Below, in pieces: positions 14,896 to 22,618 of a stretch of 52,388 bases of DNA (positions are counted from its first letter, which is position 1; every line of letters starts with the position of its first letter). The notes below the pieces were generated by a model. The model searched no databases. It was given only the letters and a program-made list of their open reading frames with translations, and was not told the origin of the DNA. The position numbers were made by a program, and so were the translations under genes. This DNA comes from DATAFT01 sp035544635 (GTDB lineage Bacteria > Acidobacteriota > Thermoanaerobaculia > Multivoradales > Multivoraceae), in contig DATKDQ010000222.1 in NCBI GenBank assembly GCA_035544635.1, forward strand, positions 1 to 52,388. Direction: 5' to 3'.

Positions 14896-16991
14896 TAAGA
14901 CGCCGCCGCCTGCTCCCGCGCACGCCGATCCTCGGCGATGATCTTGTCCTGGATCTGGCGTGGCACCTCCTCGTAGTGCGAGTAGGCCATGGTGTAGCTC
15001 GAGCGGCCCTGGGTCATCGAGGTCAAGGCCTGCGAGTAGTCGAGCATCTCCGAGAGCGGCACCAGCGCCTTGACCACCTGGGTGTGGGCGCCGCGGGCGT
15101 CCATGCCCTGCGGCCGGCCCCGCCGCTGCGAGAGGTCGCTCATGATGTCGCCCATGAACTCCTCGGAGGTGACGATCTCGACGCTCATGACGGGCTCGAG
15201 CAGCGTCGGTCGGGCCTTCGCCATGGCGTCCTTCCATGCCAGGGAGCCAGCGATCTTGAACGCGAGCTCCGAGGAGTCGACGTCATGGTACTGGCCGTCG
15301 ATCAGACGCACGCGGAAGTCGACCACCGGATGGCTGGTGTTGAATCCGTGGGTGGCTGCTTCGACGATCCCCTTCTCGACCGCGGGTCGGAAGTTGAGGG
15401 GAATGGCGCCGCCGAAGATCTCGTCGGCGAACTCGAACTTCTCCCCGCGCGCCAGCGGCTCGATGACGATCTTGCAGTCGGCGAACTGCCCTCGACCGCC
15501 GGTCTGCTTCTTGTGGCGGCCGTGGCCTTCGGCCGATGTCGTGACGGTCTCGCGGTACGGCACCTTCGGCGGATGGAGGATCAGATCGACCTTGTAGCGG
15601 CTCTTGAGCTTGGCCACCGCGATCTCCACGTGGAGCTGGCCGGCTCCGGAGAGCAGGAACTCGCCGGTCTGTGGGTCACGGTGAGTAGCCAGTCCGACGT
15701 CCTCGTCGAGCAGACGCGTGATCGCCTCGCCGATCTTCTCCTCGTCGCCCTTGGACTTGGGCTCGAGCGCGAACGTGATCGCCGGCTGCGGCGCCTCGAA
15801 CCAGGCCAGTTTCACCGCACGCTCCTTGGCGCACAGCGTGTCGCCGGTCGACGAGACCTTGAGCTTGGCCACCGCCCCGATGTCACCGCAGACCAGCGTG
15901 GGCGTCGGGCTGCCCTGCTTGCCCTGAGCCAGGATCAGCGCACCGGCGCGCTCGCTGTCCTCCACGCGCGGGTTCCACAAGGTGGTATCGGAGGAGAGCG
16001 TGCCGCTCGTCACCCGCAGCAGCGAGAGCCGGCCGCTGGAGGGATCGTTGAGCGTCTTGAAGACGAGCGCAGCGACCGGCTCGGCCGGATCGCACTTGAT
16101 CTCGACCGGCTGCCCACCGAGATTGGTCGCGGGGAAGACTCCGCGGTCGGCCGGCGAGGGCAGCAGGTCGACCAGGGCGTCGAGCAGTGAAGCGGTCCCG
16201 ATGCCGTGCAGCGCGGAGCCGGTGGTGATGGGAAAGATCTGGCGCTGGGAAATCGCCCGACGCAGCCCCTTCCACAGCTCCTCGTCGTCGAGCGTCCCCT
16301 TCTCGAAAAACGTCTCCATCAGCGCTTCGTCGCTCTCGGCGACCGCCTCGATCAGCTTGCCGCGCCACTCCGCAACCGCGTCTTCCAACTCGGCGGGGAT
16401 GTCGGCGCCGCGGCCCTTGCCGTTGCCGTCGAGGTCGTAGGTGCGCGCCTGGCGGTGCACGATGTCGATGACTCCCGTCACATCGTGCTCGCTGCCGATC
16501 GGGAGCTGCACCGGAAGTGCGGTGCGCCCGAAGCGGGCGGCGAGCGACTCGGCGACGCCGAGGAAATCGGCACGCTCACGGTCGATCTTGGTGATGTGGA
16601 AGACGACGGGCAGGTCCATCTGCTCGGCGATCTCCCACATCTTCTCGGTCATGACCTCGATGCCGGAGGCGCCGCTCACGCAGAGCAGCGCGGCGTCGCT
16701 CGCACGCAGTCCGCACTCGGTCTCGGTCACGAAGATGGAGTAACCGGGGCAGTCGAGCAGGTTGATCTTGGTCTGGCGCCAGGGCGCGAAGGCGATCGCG
16801 AGGTTGATCGAGATCCGGCGTTCGATCTCCTGCGGGTCGAAATCGGTGACCGCGTTGCCGTCTTCGACCCGGAGCAGCCGATTGGCGACTCCCGTGGTGT
16901 AGAGGAGGGCGCTGGTCAGCGTGGTCTTGCCCGTATCGCTGTGGCCGACGACGGCCAGGTTTCGGATCTTGTCGGGGCTCGCGACCTGCAT
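14895..16991 (-). CDS. Elongation factor G paralogue (EF-G2-like GTPase)
   Basis: A 698-residue translational GTPase with EF-G domain order. The P-loop GHSDTGKT spans residues 16-23, switch I reads ERRISI, G3 is DCPGY at 80-84 and G4 is TKID at 134-137. Domain IV and V sequence follows (VPYRETVTTSAEGHGRHKKQ, then GGRGQFADCKI; late LSQRRGRPQGMDARG). The G3 motif normally reads DTPGH, and its His is the GTPase catalytic residue; here it is Tyr. Such changes are known in the EF-G-like second paralogues of Thermus and mycobacteria. ATG 16991 follows GGAGGACCCC. It is not next to the str genes, so canonical fusA is probably upstream of tuf. Its exact role (translocation, recycling or another) cannot be told. 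Confidence 0.85.
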   Translation of the reverse strand: MQVASPDKIRNLAVVGHSDTGKTTLTSALLYTTGVANRLLRVEDGNAVTDFDPQEIERRISINLAIAFAPWRQTKINLLDCPGYSIFVTETECGLRASDAALLCVSGASGIEVMTEKMWEIAEQMDLPVVFHITKIDRERADFLGVAESLAARFGRTALPVQLPIGSEHDVTGVIDIVHRQARTYDLDGNGKGRGADIPAELEDAVAEWRGKLIEAVAESDEALMETFFEKGTLDDEELWKGLRRAISQRQIFPITTGSALHGIGTASLLDALVDLLPSPADRGVFPATNLGGQPVEIKCDPAEPVAALVFKTLNDPSSGRLSLLRVTSGTLSSDTTLWNPRVEDSERAGALILAQGKQGSPTPTLVCGDIGAVAKLKVSSTGDTLCAKERAVKLAWFEAPQPAITFALEPKSKGDEEKIGEAITRLLDEDVGLATHRDPQTGEFLLSGAGQLHVEIAVAKLKSRYKVDLILHPPKVPYRETVTTSAEGHGRHKKQTGGRGQFADCKIVIEPLARGEKFEFADEIFGGAIPLNFRPAVEKGIVEAATHGFNTSHPVVDFRVRLIDGQYHDVDSSELAFKIAGSLAWKDAMAKARPTLLEPVMSVEIVTSEEFMGDIMSDLSQRRGRPQGMDARGAHTQVVKALVPLSEMLDYSQALTSMTQGRSSYTMAYSHYEEVPRQIQDKIIAEDRRAREQAAAS

Positions 16992-17025
16992 GCGAAGGGG
17001 TCCTCCGTCGCGGAGTTGAACGGAA

Positions 17026-17034
17026 AATATATCA
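17026..17034 (-). promoter_or_regulatory. Extended -10 promoter of the EF-G paralogue
   Basis: On the minus strand the sequence TGATATATT gives an extended -10 (TG, one base, TATATT) inside an AT-rich island in otherwise GC-rich DNA. Transcription would start near 17018, about 27 bases before the ATG. No good -35 is seen, which is usual for extended -10 promoters. Confidence 0.45.
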
Positions 17035-17058
17035 CTCGATACGGAGTCCGCCGGCCCT

Positions 17059-18420
17059 TCAGGCTGCCGCGGGCACCGACTTGAGCACCTGCACCGGACC
17101 GAATCGGGCGAGCTCCGAGGCCAGCGCGCCGGCCGGCCCGACCGCCACCACGGTCGCCTTCTCGGGGTCGAGGTGCTCGCGCAGGACACGGCGCAGGCGC
17201 CCCGGGCCGATAGTCGTGAGCTCCTCGAGATGGCGGTCGAAGTGATCGTCGTCCAATCCGTAGACCGCGATCTCCTCGAGCCGCCCCAGCAACCCGCTCT
17301 GGCTCTGCAGGCCGTAGGGGAAGACGCCTCGCAGATAGCGGATGCCCTCCTCGAGCTCCGCCGCCTCGACCGGCTCGTCCCGCAGCCGCGCGATCTCGGC
17401 GAGGATCTCTTCCGAGGCGCGCGCCACCGCCTGATTCGCGACCGCGGTCCAGACCAGGAACGGACCGGGTCCGCGACGGTCGACGAACGCACTGTGCGCG
17501 CCGTAGGTGAAGCCGTGACGCTCGCGCAGGTTGAGGTTGATACGGCTGGTGAACTTGCCGCCCAGGATGGTGTTGCCGAGGAGGAGCTCGGTGTGGTCGG
17601 GATGGTTGCGCGGCGGGCCGGCGTGCCCGACGCGCAGCTCGGTCTGAGCCGCGCCCGGCCGGTCGACCACGACGACCCGTCGGCGCTGCGGCGGCGCGAC
17701 GAGCGGTGGAGGCTGCGGGGGCTCCGCCGAGCCGAGCCCGGCGAGCGCCCGCTCCGCGGCGGCGAGCATCCGGTCGGTGTCGACGTCGCCGACCACGACC
17801 AGCGAGGCGTCCCGCGCGGTCCGGCGCTCGGTCCAGAATCGCACGATCTCCTCGCGCCGAATCGCGCGCAGCGACGAGTCGTCGCCGAGCAGGGAATGAC
17901 CGTACGGAGAGGCGCCGTAGACCGCCGCCGAGAACGCTTCCTCCGCGAGCGCCCCCGGTTGATCCCGGCGGCGCAGCCACTCGGCGAGGCGCTCCCGGCG
18001 CTGGCGCTCCACCTCGGCCTCCGCGAAGGCCGGATTCGAGGCGACATCGGAGAGGAGCTCGAGGCCGGTGTCGAGATCGCGCGACAGCACCCGCGCCGAG
18101 ACCGCAGCGGAGCTCCAACCCGCACCGCTGCCCAGGCTGCCGCCCAGGGATTCGATCTCCTCCGCGATCTGGCGCGACGACCGGGTGGTGGTGCCGTCCT
18201 CTAGCAGCGACGCGACGAATGCCGCGAGACCGGAGCGATCGGGCGGATCGGACGCGCCACTCCACGGGTAAGACAGGCGCATCGAGACCAGCGGCGTCCG
18301 GCGCTGCTCGAGCACGTATGCGGTGAGCCCGGCCGCCAGCCGCTCGCGCCGGAACGAAGGGAACCGGCAGGGGACGTCAGCAAGCGGGCTCGGAGGCCGG
18401 CTGCGATCGAGAGCCGTCAC
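17059..18420 (-). CDS. M16 family peptidase-like protein, non-catalytic partner
   Basis: A 453-residue protein with two M16 domains. The zinc motif is missing: where HxxEH should be, the sequence reads LAAFVASLLEDGTT. The second half keeps NLRERHGFTYGAHSAF, the Arg/Tyr substrate-binding pair found in the inactive subunit of M16B heterodimers. Its ATG overlaps the stop of the active peptidase gene by four bases, so the two are probably made together as one processing peptidase complex. No signal peptide is evident at the N-terminus (MTALDRSRPPSPLADVPCRF). Confidence 0.88.
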   Translation of the reverse strand: MTALDRSRPPSPLADVPCRFPSFRRERLAAGLTAYVLEQRRTPLVSMRLSYPWSGASDPPDRSGLAAFVASLLEDGTTTRSSRQIAEEIESLGGSLGSGAGWSSAAVSARVLSRDLDTGLELLSDVASNPAFAEAEVERQRRERLAEWLRRRDQPGALAEEAFSAAVYGASPYGHSLLGDDSSLRAIRREEIVRFWTERRTARDASLVVVGDVDTDRMLAAAERALAGLGSAEPPQPPPLVAPPQRRRVVVVDRPGAAQTELRVGHAGPPRNHPDHTELLLGNTILGGKFTSRINLNLRERHGFTYGAHSAFVDRRGPGPFLVWTAVANQAVARASEEILAEIARLRDEPVEAAELEEGIRYLRGVFPYGLQSQSGLLGRLEEIAVYGLDDDHFDRHLEELTTIGPGRLRRVLREHLDPEKATVVAVGPAGALASELARFGPVQVLKSVPAAA

Positions 18421-19766
18421 CCCGGTGCCTCCCTCCTCGGGTCGGCGACCTTCGGCGCCCCCGGCTCGGGCGCGGCCAGCTCGGACGCCGCCGGCTCGAC
18501 CCAGAGACGCGCCCGGTGGTCCGGGCGCAGGCTCCTCGACGCGAAGTCCTGGAGCTCACCGGCATCGATCTCCTGATAGGTCTCGATCTCGGAGGTCACG
18601 TCCTCGGGACGGTCGAAGTAGGTGGTGAGCTGCGACAGCAGGTCGGCGCGCCGGTCGAGGGTCTGCAGCTCGGCGAAGTAGCCGGTCAGGATGCGGTTGC
18701 GCACTCGCTCGAGCTCGGTCTCGTGAGCCGGAGTGTCGGCGGCAGCGGCCAGGTGCTCGTCGATGGCTCGGCCGAGCACGTCAGGGGGGACACCCGGCTT
18801 GGCGGTGGCCACCACGTGGAACGAGCCGCACGCCTCGGTGGGCAGCGCGTACGAGGCGACCGACTGCGCCAGCTCGCGCTCGTGGACGAGGTCCCGGTGG
18901 AGGCGACTCGCCTTGCCGCCGGCGAGCACGTGCGAGAGCAGGTCCGCCGCGTACCATTCCCGCTTGCCGTATGCCGGGATGGTGTACGCCAGGTAGATCC
19001 TCGGCAGCTGCACGCGGTCGGTGAGTCGGTCGAAGCGCTCGCCCGCGAGCCGCCCCGATGCCGTCGGCGCGGGCCGGGGTCCGCGACCCGCCGGGATCTC
19101 CCCGAAGTACCTCTCGACCAGCTCGACCGCCTGCCCCGGATCGAAGTCGCCCGCCAAGGTCAGGACGGCGTTGTCGGGGACGTACCAGGTGGAGAAGAAC
19201 TCGCGCACGTCGTCGAGCGTGGCGGCGGCGATGTCCTCCATGGTGCCGATCACCGGCCAACTGTACGGGTGCTCGGGCGGGAAGAGCAGCTCCCAGACCC
19301 GCTCCGCCGCGCGCCCGTACGGCTGATTGTCGACCCGCTGGCGCCGCTCGTTCATGACCACCTGTCGCTGGGTCTCGAGCTTCTCCGCGGTCATCCCGGG
19401 GAGCAGGAAACCCATCCGGTCCGACTCCAGCCACAGTCCGAGCTCGAGGCTCGAGGCCGGCAGCGTCTCGTAGTAGTTGGTGCGGTCGTACCAGGTCGAG
19501 CCGTTGGCCACACCCCCGACGCCCTGGACCCAACGGAAATGCTCATTGGCCCCGACGTGCGCGCTGCCCTGGAAGAGCATGTGCTCGAAGAGATGAGCGA
19601 AACCGGTCTTCCCCCGCCGCTCGTTCTTCGAACCGGTGTGGTACCAGAGGTTGATCGCGACCAGGGGCAGGGAAGCGTCGCGATGGAGCACCAGGCGCAG
19701 GCCGTTGGCCAGGCGGTGCCGTTCGATCTCGAGTGGCGGGGGGGCGAGGGCGGTCGCGATCGGCAC
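18417..19766 (-). CDS. M16 family zinc peptidase, catalytic subunit
   Basis: A 449-residue M16 (inverzincin) peptidase. The active site HLFEHMLF (HxxEH) lies near residue 58, and the third zinc ligand is in VVMNERRQRV downstream. The family hallmarks NERRGKTGFAHLFEHM and LEHP-like YSWPVIGTMEDI are present. It begins at GTG with no obvious binding site. It pairs with the inactive partner gene downstream, a frequent bacterial arrangement. No clear signal peptide is seen, so the location could be cytoplasmic or periplasmic. Confidence 0.9.
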   Translation of the reverse strand: MPIATALAPPPLEIERHRLANGLRLVLHRDASLPLVAINLWYHTGSKNERRGKTGFAHLFEHMLFQGSAHVGANEHFRWVQGVGGVANGSTWYDRTNYYETLPASSLELGLWLESDRMGFLLPGMTAEKLETQRQVVMNERRQRVDNQPYGRAAERVWELLFPPEHPYSWPVIGTMEDIAAATLDDVREFFSTWYVPDNAVLTLAGDFDPGQAVELVERYFGEIPAGRGPRPAPTASGRLAGERFDRLTDRVQLPRIYLAYTIPAYGKREWYAADLLSHVLAGGKASRLHRDLVHERELAQSVASYALPTEACGSFHVVATAKPGVPPDVLGRAIDEHLAAAADTPAHETELERVRNRILTGYFAELQTLDRRADLLSQLTTYFDRPEDVTSEIETYQEIDAGELQDFASRSLRPDHRARLWVEPAASELAAPEPGAPKVADPRREAPG

Positions 19767-19940
19767 GCGGAGAGAAGTCTACCAACCGGTCCTGTCGGCT
19801 GCGTCACGGCAGACTGGTCCCAGCAACGACGTCACTGAGTGCCGTCGGTTGGCTCACTTTGCCGTCGTGCCTCCGTCAGCCAGGCCGCCGTGCAGGAGAC
19901 CGGGGGGGCACGAGCCGAGCCACTGTCCCGCGAGGCGGTC

Positions 19941-19970
19941 TTGACTTGCGCCTGGTTTTCGCCTTATGCT
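19941..19970 (+). promoter_or_regulatory. Sigma-70-type promoter of lexA
   Basis: TTGACT (19941-19946) and TATGCT (19965-19970) are separated by 18 bases, ten bases before the lexA ATG. A start near 19977 would leave almost no leader. No clear palindromic LexA operator is apparent to me, so autoregulation is only inferred from the family. Confidence 0.6.
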
Positions 19971-19979
19971 GCTCCGCCG

Positions 19980-20600
19980 ATGACACCGGTCAAGGATTAC
20001 CTGACACCTCGGCAGAAGGAGATTCTCGAGTTCATCCGCGACTTTCGCCGCGCGAACGGCTACTCGCCGACCCACCGCGAGATTTGCGAGCGCTTCGGCT
20101 TCACCTCCTACGGCACGGTGCACAAGCACCTCAAGCTGCTCGAGAGGAAGGGCTTTCTGAGGCGGGACTGGAACCAGAAGCGTGGCGTCGAGCTGGTCGA
20201 TGCCAAAGCCGGAGCCGGGAGCCTGGAGGTCAGCTTCCTCGGCCGTATCGCCGCCGGCGAGCCGATCGAGGCGATTCGGGACGAGGAGACGCTGGCGGTG
20301 CCTCCCCAGCTCCTCCGCGGTCCGGAGGGCCAGCACTTCGTGCTTCGGGTGGTGGGCGAGTCGATGATCGAGGAGGGTATCCACGACGGCGACCTGGTCG
20401 TGATCCAGCGACGCGACACCGCCGCGACCGGCGACATGGTGGTCGCGCTGATCGACGACGAGGCGACCCTGAAGCGGTTCTACCCGGAGGGCGAGCGGGT
20501 GCGGCTTCAGCCCGCGAACCGGGCGATGCCCGCCCTGCTCCTTCCCGCCGACAAGGTCCGCGTCCAGGGCGTCGCGGTCGGGTTGATGCGGCGCTTCTGA
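19980..20600 (+). CDS. lexA: LexA repressor (SOS response)
   Basis: A 206-residue LexA. The N-terminal winged helix covers residues 10-62 (PTHREICERFGF, then YGTVHKHLKLLERKGFLRR). The self-cleavage site is Ala92-Gly93 (RIAAGEP). The catalytic dyad is Ser128 (VVGESM) and Lys165 (ATLKRF). RecA-stimulated cleavage between Ala92 and Gly93 would inactivate it after DNA damage. It stands alone on its own promoter, divergent from the M16 genes. Confidence 0.96.
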   Translation: MTPVKDYLTPRQKEILEFIRDFRRANGYSPTHREICERFGFTSYGTVHKHLKLLERKGFLRRDWNQKRGVELVDAKAGAGSLEVSFLGRIAAGEPIEAIRDEETLAVPPQLLRGPEGQHFVLRVVGESMIEEGIHDGDLVVIQRRDTAATGDMVVALIDDEATLKRFYPEGERVRLQPANRAMPALLLPADKVRVQGVAVGLMRRF

Positions 20601-20638
20601 GGCCGCGGCCCTTCAGGGTGGCCGTATCTTCGCGGTAT

Positions 20639-20647
20639 TGCTATCAT
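20639..20647 (+). promoter_or_regulatory. Candidate extended -10 promoter of pilT
   Basis: TGCTATCAT (TG, one base, TATCAT) lies in a small AT-rich patch 67 bases before the pilT ATG. The same TATCAT hexamer is the -10 of the gatC promoter. No convincing -35 is present. Confidence 0.35.
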
Positions 20648-20713
20648 TGTATCCTTCCTCTCAAACGCCGGACGATCGCCCCGGCTGGGGCGCCGAGCCG
20701 GCACGGGGGTCGC

Positions 20714-22147
20714 ATGACGACCGCATCGACCGAACAAGCCCCGCGCCGGGACATCGACAGCCTGCTCCGGCACATGACCGAGATGGGGGCGTCGGATCTC
20801 CACCTGCGCTCGGCGCGTCGCCCCCTGGTGCGGGTGCACGGGCGGTTGCAGTCCCTCGAGGGTGATCCGCTTCGGGCAGCCGAGATCGGGAGCATGATGG
20901 ACGCCATCATGCAGCCGCACCACAAGGCCAAGTTCGAGAAGAACCTATCGGTGGATCTCGGCTACGGCATCCCGGGCCTGGGCCGCTATCGCTGCAACGT
21001 GTTCCTGCAGCGCGGCACGCTGGCGGCGGCGTTCCGCATGATCCCGGACCAGATCAAGTCGGTGGAGGAGCTCGAGCTCCCCGAATCGCTCCTCGACTTC
21101 TGTCATCTGCCGATGGGACTCGTCCTCGTCACCGGCCCCACCGGCAGCGGCAAGTCGACCACGCTCTCGACGCTGGTCCAGTACATCGCCGATCAGTACC
21201 CCGTGCACATCGTCACCATCGAGGATCCGATCGAGTTCCTGCTCCACGACTCGATCGGCACGATCTCCCAGCGCGAGGTCGGCACCGACACGCCCGGCTT
21301 CTACGAGGCGCTCAGGAACTCCCTGCGGCAGGACCCCGACGTGATCATGGTGGGTGAGATGCGCGACCCGGAGACGGTCTCCACGGTCATCACCGCCGCC
21401 GAGACCGGCCATCTCGTCTTCTCGACGCTCCACACCAACGACACCGGGCAGACGATCGACCGCATCCTCGACAACTTCCCCCCCGGTCAGCAGAGCCAGG
21501 TCCGATTCCAACTCTCGCAGGTCCTGCGCGCCGTGATATCGATGCAGCTGGTGCGGCGCCGCGACGGCTCGGGCCGAATTGCCGCGCTCGAGATCCTGCG
21601 CACCTCTCCCGATATCGAGAAGCTGATCGCCACCGGGCGCACCTCCGAGCTCCTCGAGCGCATCGAGTCGTCGGTCGGCCACTACCACATGCAATCGATG
21701 AACCAGTCGCTCATCGCGCTGGTGGTGAGCGGAACCATCGGCTTTCAGGAGGCGATGCGCTGCTCGACCGACCCCGACGACCTCGACCTCAAGATGCGTC
21801 GCTTCTTCCCCAAGATTCTCGAGCAGGAGAAAGACATGAGCAGCAGCGCCGACTATTCCCAGATCTTCGAGCTTCTGCAGTACCGCAAGCTCTACGAGGA
21901 GCAGGAGGAGAAGGTCAAGATCCAGCTCGGCGAGAAGGACGAGCTGATCGGGGACCTACGGCAGCGCCTGACACGCCAAGGGGAGGACGTCGAGCGGCTG
22001 CGCAAGGCACTGAGCGACACCGACGAGCGCATCGCCAAGCTCGAGGCCGAGAAGGATCGGATCGCGGCCGAGTCGAAGCAGCGGGTCGACAAGCTTCAGG
22101 ATCGAGTGCGCGAGCTCAATCAGCAGCTCACCGGGGCGCCCAGGTAG
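20714..22147 (+). CDS. pilT: PilT-type twitching ATPase with C-terminal coiled coil
   Basis: A 477-residue secretion-type ATPase. The PAS-like N-domain (MGASDLHLRSARRPLVRVHG) is followed by Walker A GPTGSGKSTTL near residue 140, an Asp box, Walker B (DPDVIMVGEMRDPET) and the His box (AETGHLVFSTLHTNDT). These define the PilT/PilU retraction ATPases of type IV pili rather than PilB. Usual PilT ends near residue 370. Here about 100 more residues form a strongly heptad-patterned charged coil (about 385-470), a possible oligomerisation or docking arm. No other pilus gene is in the window, so PilT versus PilU cannot be settled. ATG 20714 gives the standard N-terminus. Confidence 0.9.
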   Translation: MTTASTEQAPRRDIDSLLRHMTEMGASDLHLRSARRPLVRVHGRLQSLEGDPLRAAEIGSMMDAIMQPHHKAKFEKNLSVDLGYGIPGLGRYRCNVFLQRGTLAAAFRMIPDQIKSVEELELPESLLDFCHLPMGLVLVTGPTGSGKSTTLSTLVQYIADQYPVHIVTIEDPIEFLLHDSIGTISQREVGTDTPGFYEALRNSLRQDPDVIMVGEMRDPETVSTVITAAETGHLVFSTLHTNDTGQTIDRILDNFPPGQQSQVRFQLSQVLRAVISMQLVRRRDGSGRIAALEILRTSPDIEKLIATGRTSELLERIESSVGHYHMQSMNQSLIALVVSGTIGFQEAMRCSTDPDDLDLKMRRFFPKILEQEKDMSSSADYSQIFELLQYRKLYEEQEEKVKIQLGEKDELIGDLRQRLTRQGEDVERLRKALSDTDERIAKLEAEKDRIAAESKQRVDKLQDRVRELNQQLTGAPR

Positions 22148-22289
22148 CCCCGCAGAGTAGCGAAGCTCTCCGCGGAGCTCTCTCCTAGGATCCCCAGCCG
22201 TCGGCGCGCCGAAGACTCACCAGCACCGCCGGCGGAGAACACCGGGCCACCCGAGGGCGCCGCGAGACCACCATCGGGTCGAGGCCGGT

Positions 22290-22318
22290 TTGCCCAGGCG
22301 CCATGTCGGGAGTATCAT
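22290..22318 (+). promoter_or_regulatory. Sigma-70-type promoter of gatC-gatA
   Basis: TTGCCC (22290-22295) and TATCAT (22313-22318) are separated by 17 bases. The predicted start is about five bases before the gatC ATG, so the leader is very short. The rest of the 183-base gap after pilT has a small dyad (AGCTC/GAGCT around 22168) but nothing else evident. Confidence 0.55.
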
Positions 22319-22330
22319 CGGCTTCCGGGC

Positions 22331-22618
22331 ATGAGTCTAACTATCGATGAAGTAAGGAGAATAGCGCTCCTCGCGCGGCTTCGCCTGTCGCCCGGGGAGG
22401 AGGCGCTGTTCGCGCCGCAACTGGGCCAGATACTCGACTTCGTCGCTCAGCTCGCGGCCTATTCGACGGCACCGCCGGTGTCCCGAGAGACACCCGCCCT
22501 CGAAGCCGCCGACCAACCTGGCTGGTCGATGCCGCGGCACGAGCTGCTGGCCAACGCGCCCGCGAAGCTCGACGCGTTCCTGCTGGTGCCGCAGGTCAAG
22601 GTCAGGGCGGATGAGTGA
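22331..22618 (+). CDS. gatC: Asp-tRNA(Asn)/Glu-tRNA(Gln) amidotransferase subunit C
   Basis: A 95-residue GatC: TIDEVRRIALLARLRLSPGE near the N-terminus, a hydrophobic middle (QILDFVAQLAAY) and the conserved C-terminal FLVPQVK. It stabilises the GatA-GatB interface in the indirect route to Gln-tRNA or Asn-tRNA. It overlaps gatA by eight bases. Confidence 0.94.
   Translation: MSLTIDEVRRIALLARLRLSPGEEALFAPQLGQILDFVAQLAAYSTAPPVSRETPALEAADQPGWSMPRHELLANAPAKLDAFLLVPQVKVRADE

Noticed and set aside
14895..18125. A 1076-codon minus-strand ORF seeming to fuse an M16 region to EF-G
   Set aside because: The upstream 378 codons are out of frame with the M16 gene at 17059-18420 and have no matching family. 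ATG 16991 with a GGAGG site gives the normal EF-G N-terminus.
20601..20640. A terminator after lexA
   Set aside because: GGCC/GGCC with an inner CCC/GGG stem is weak and has no U-tract.
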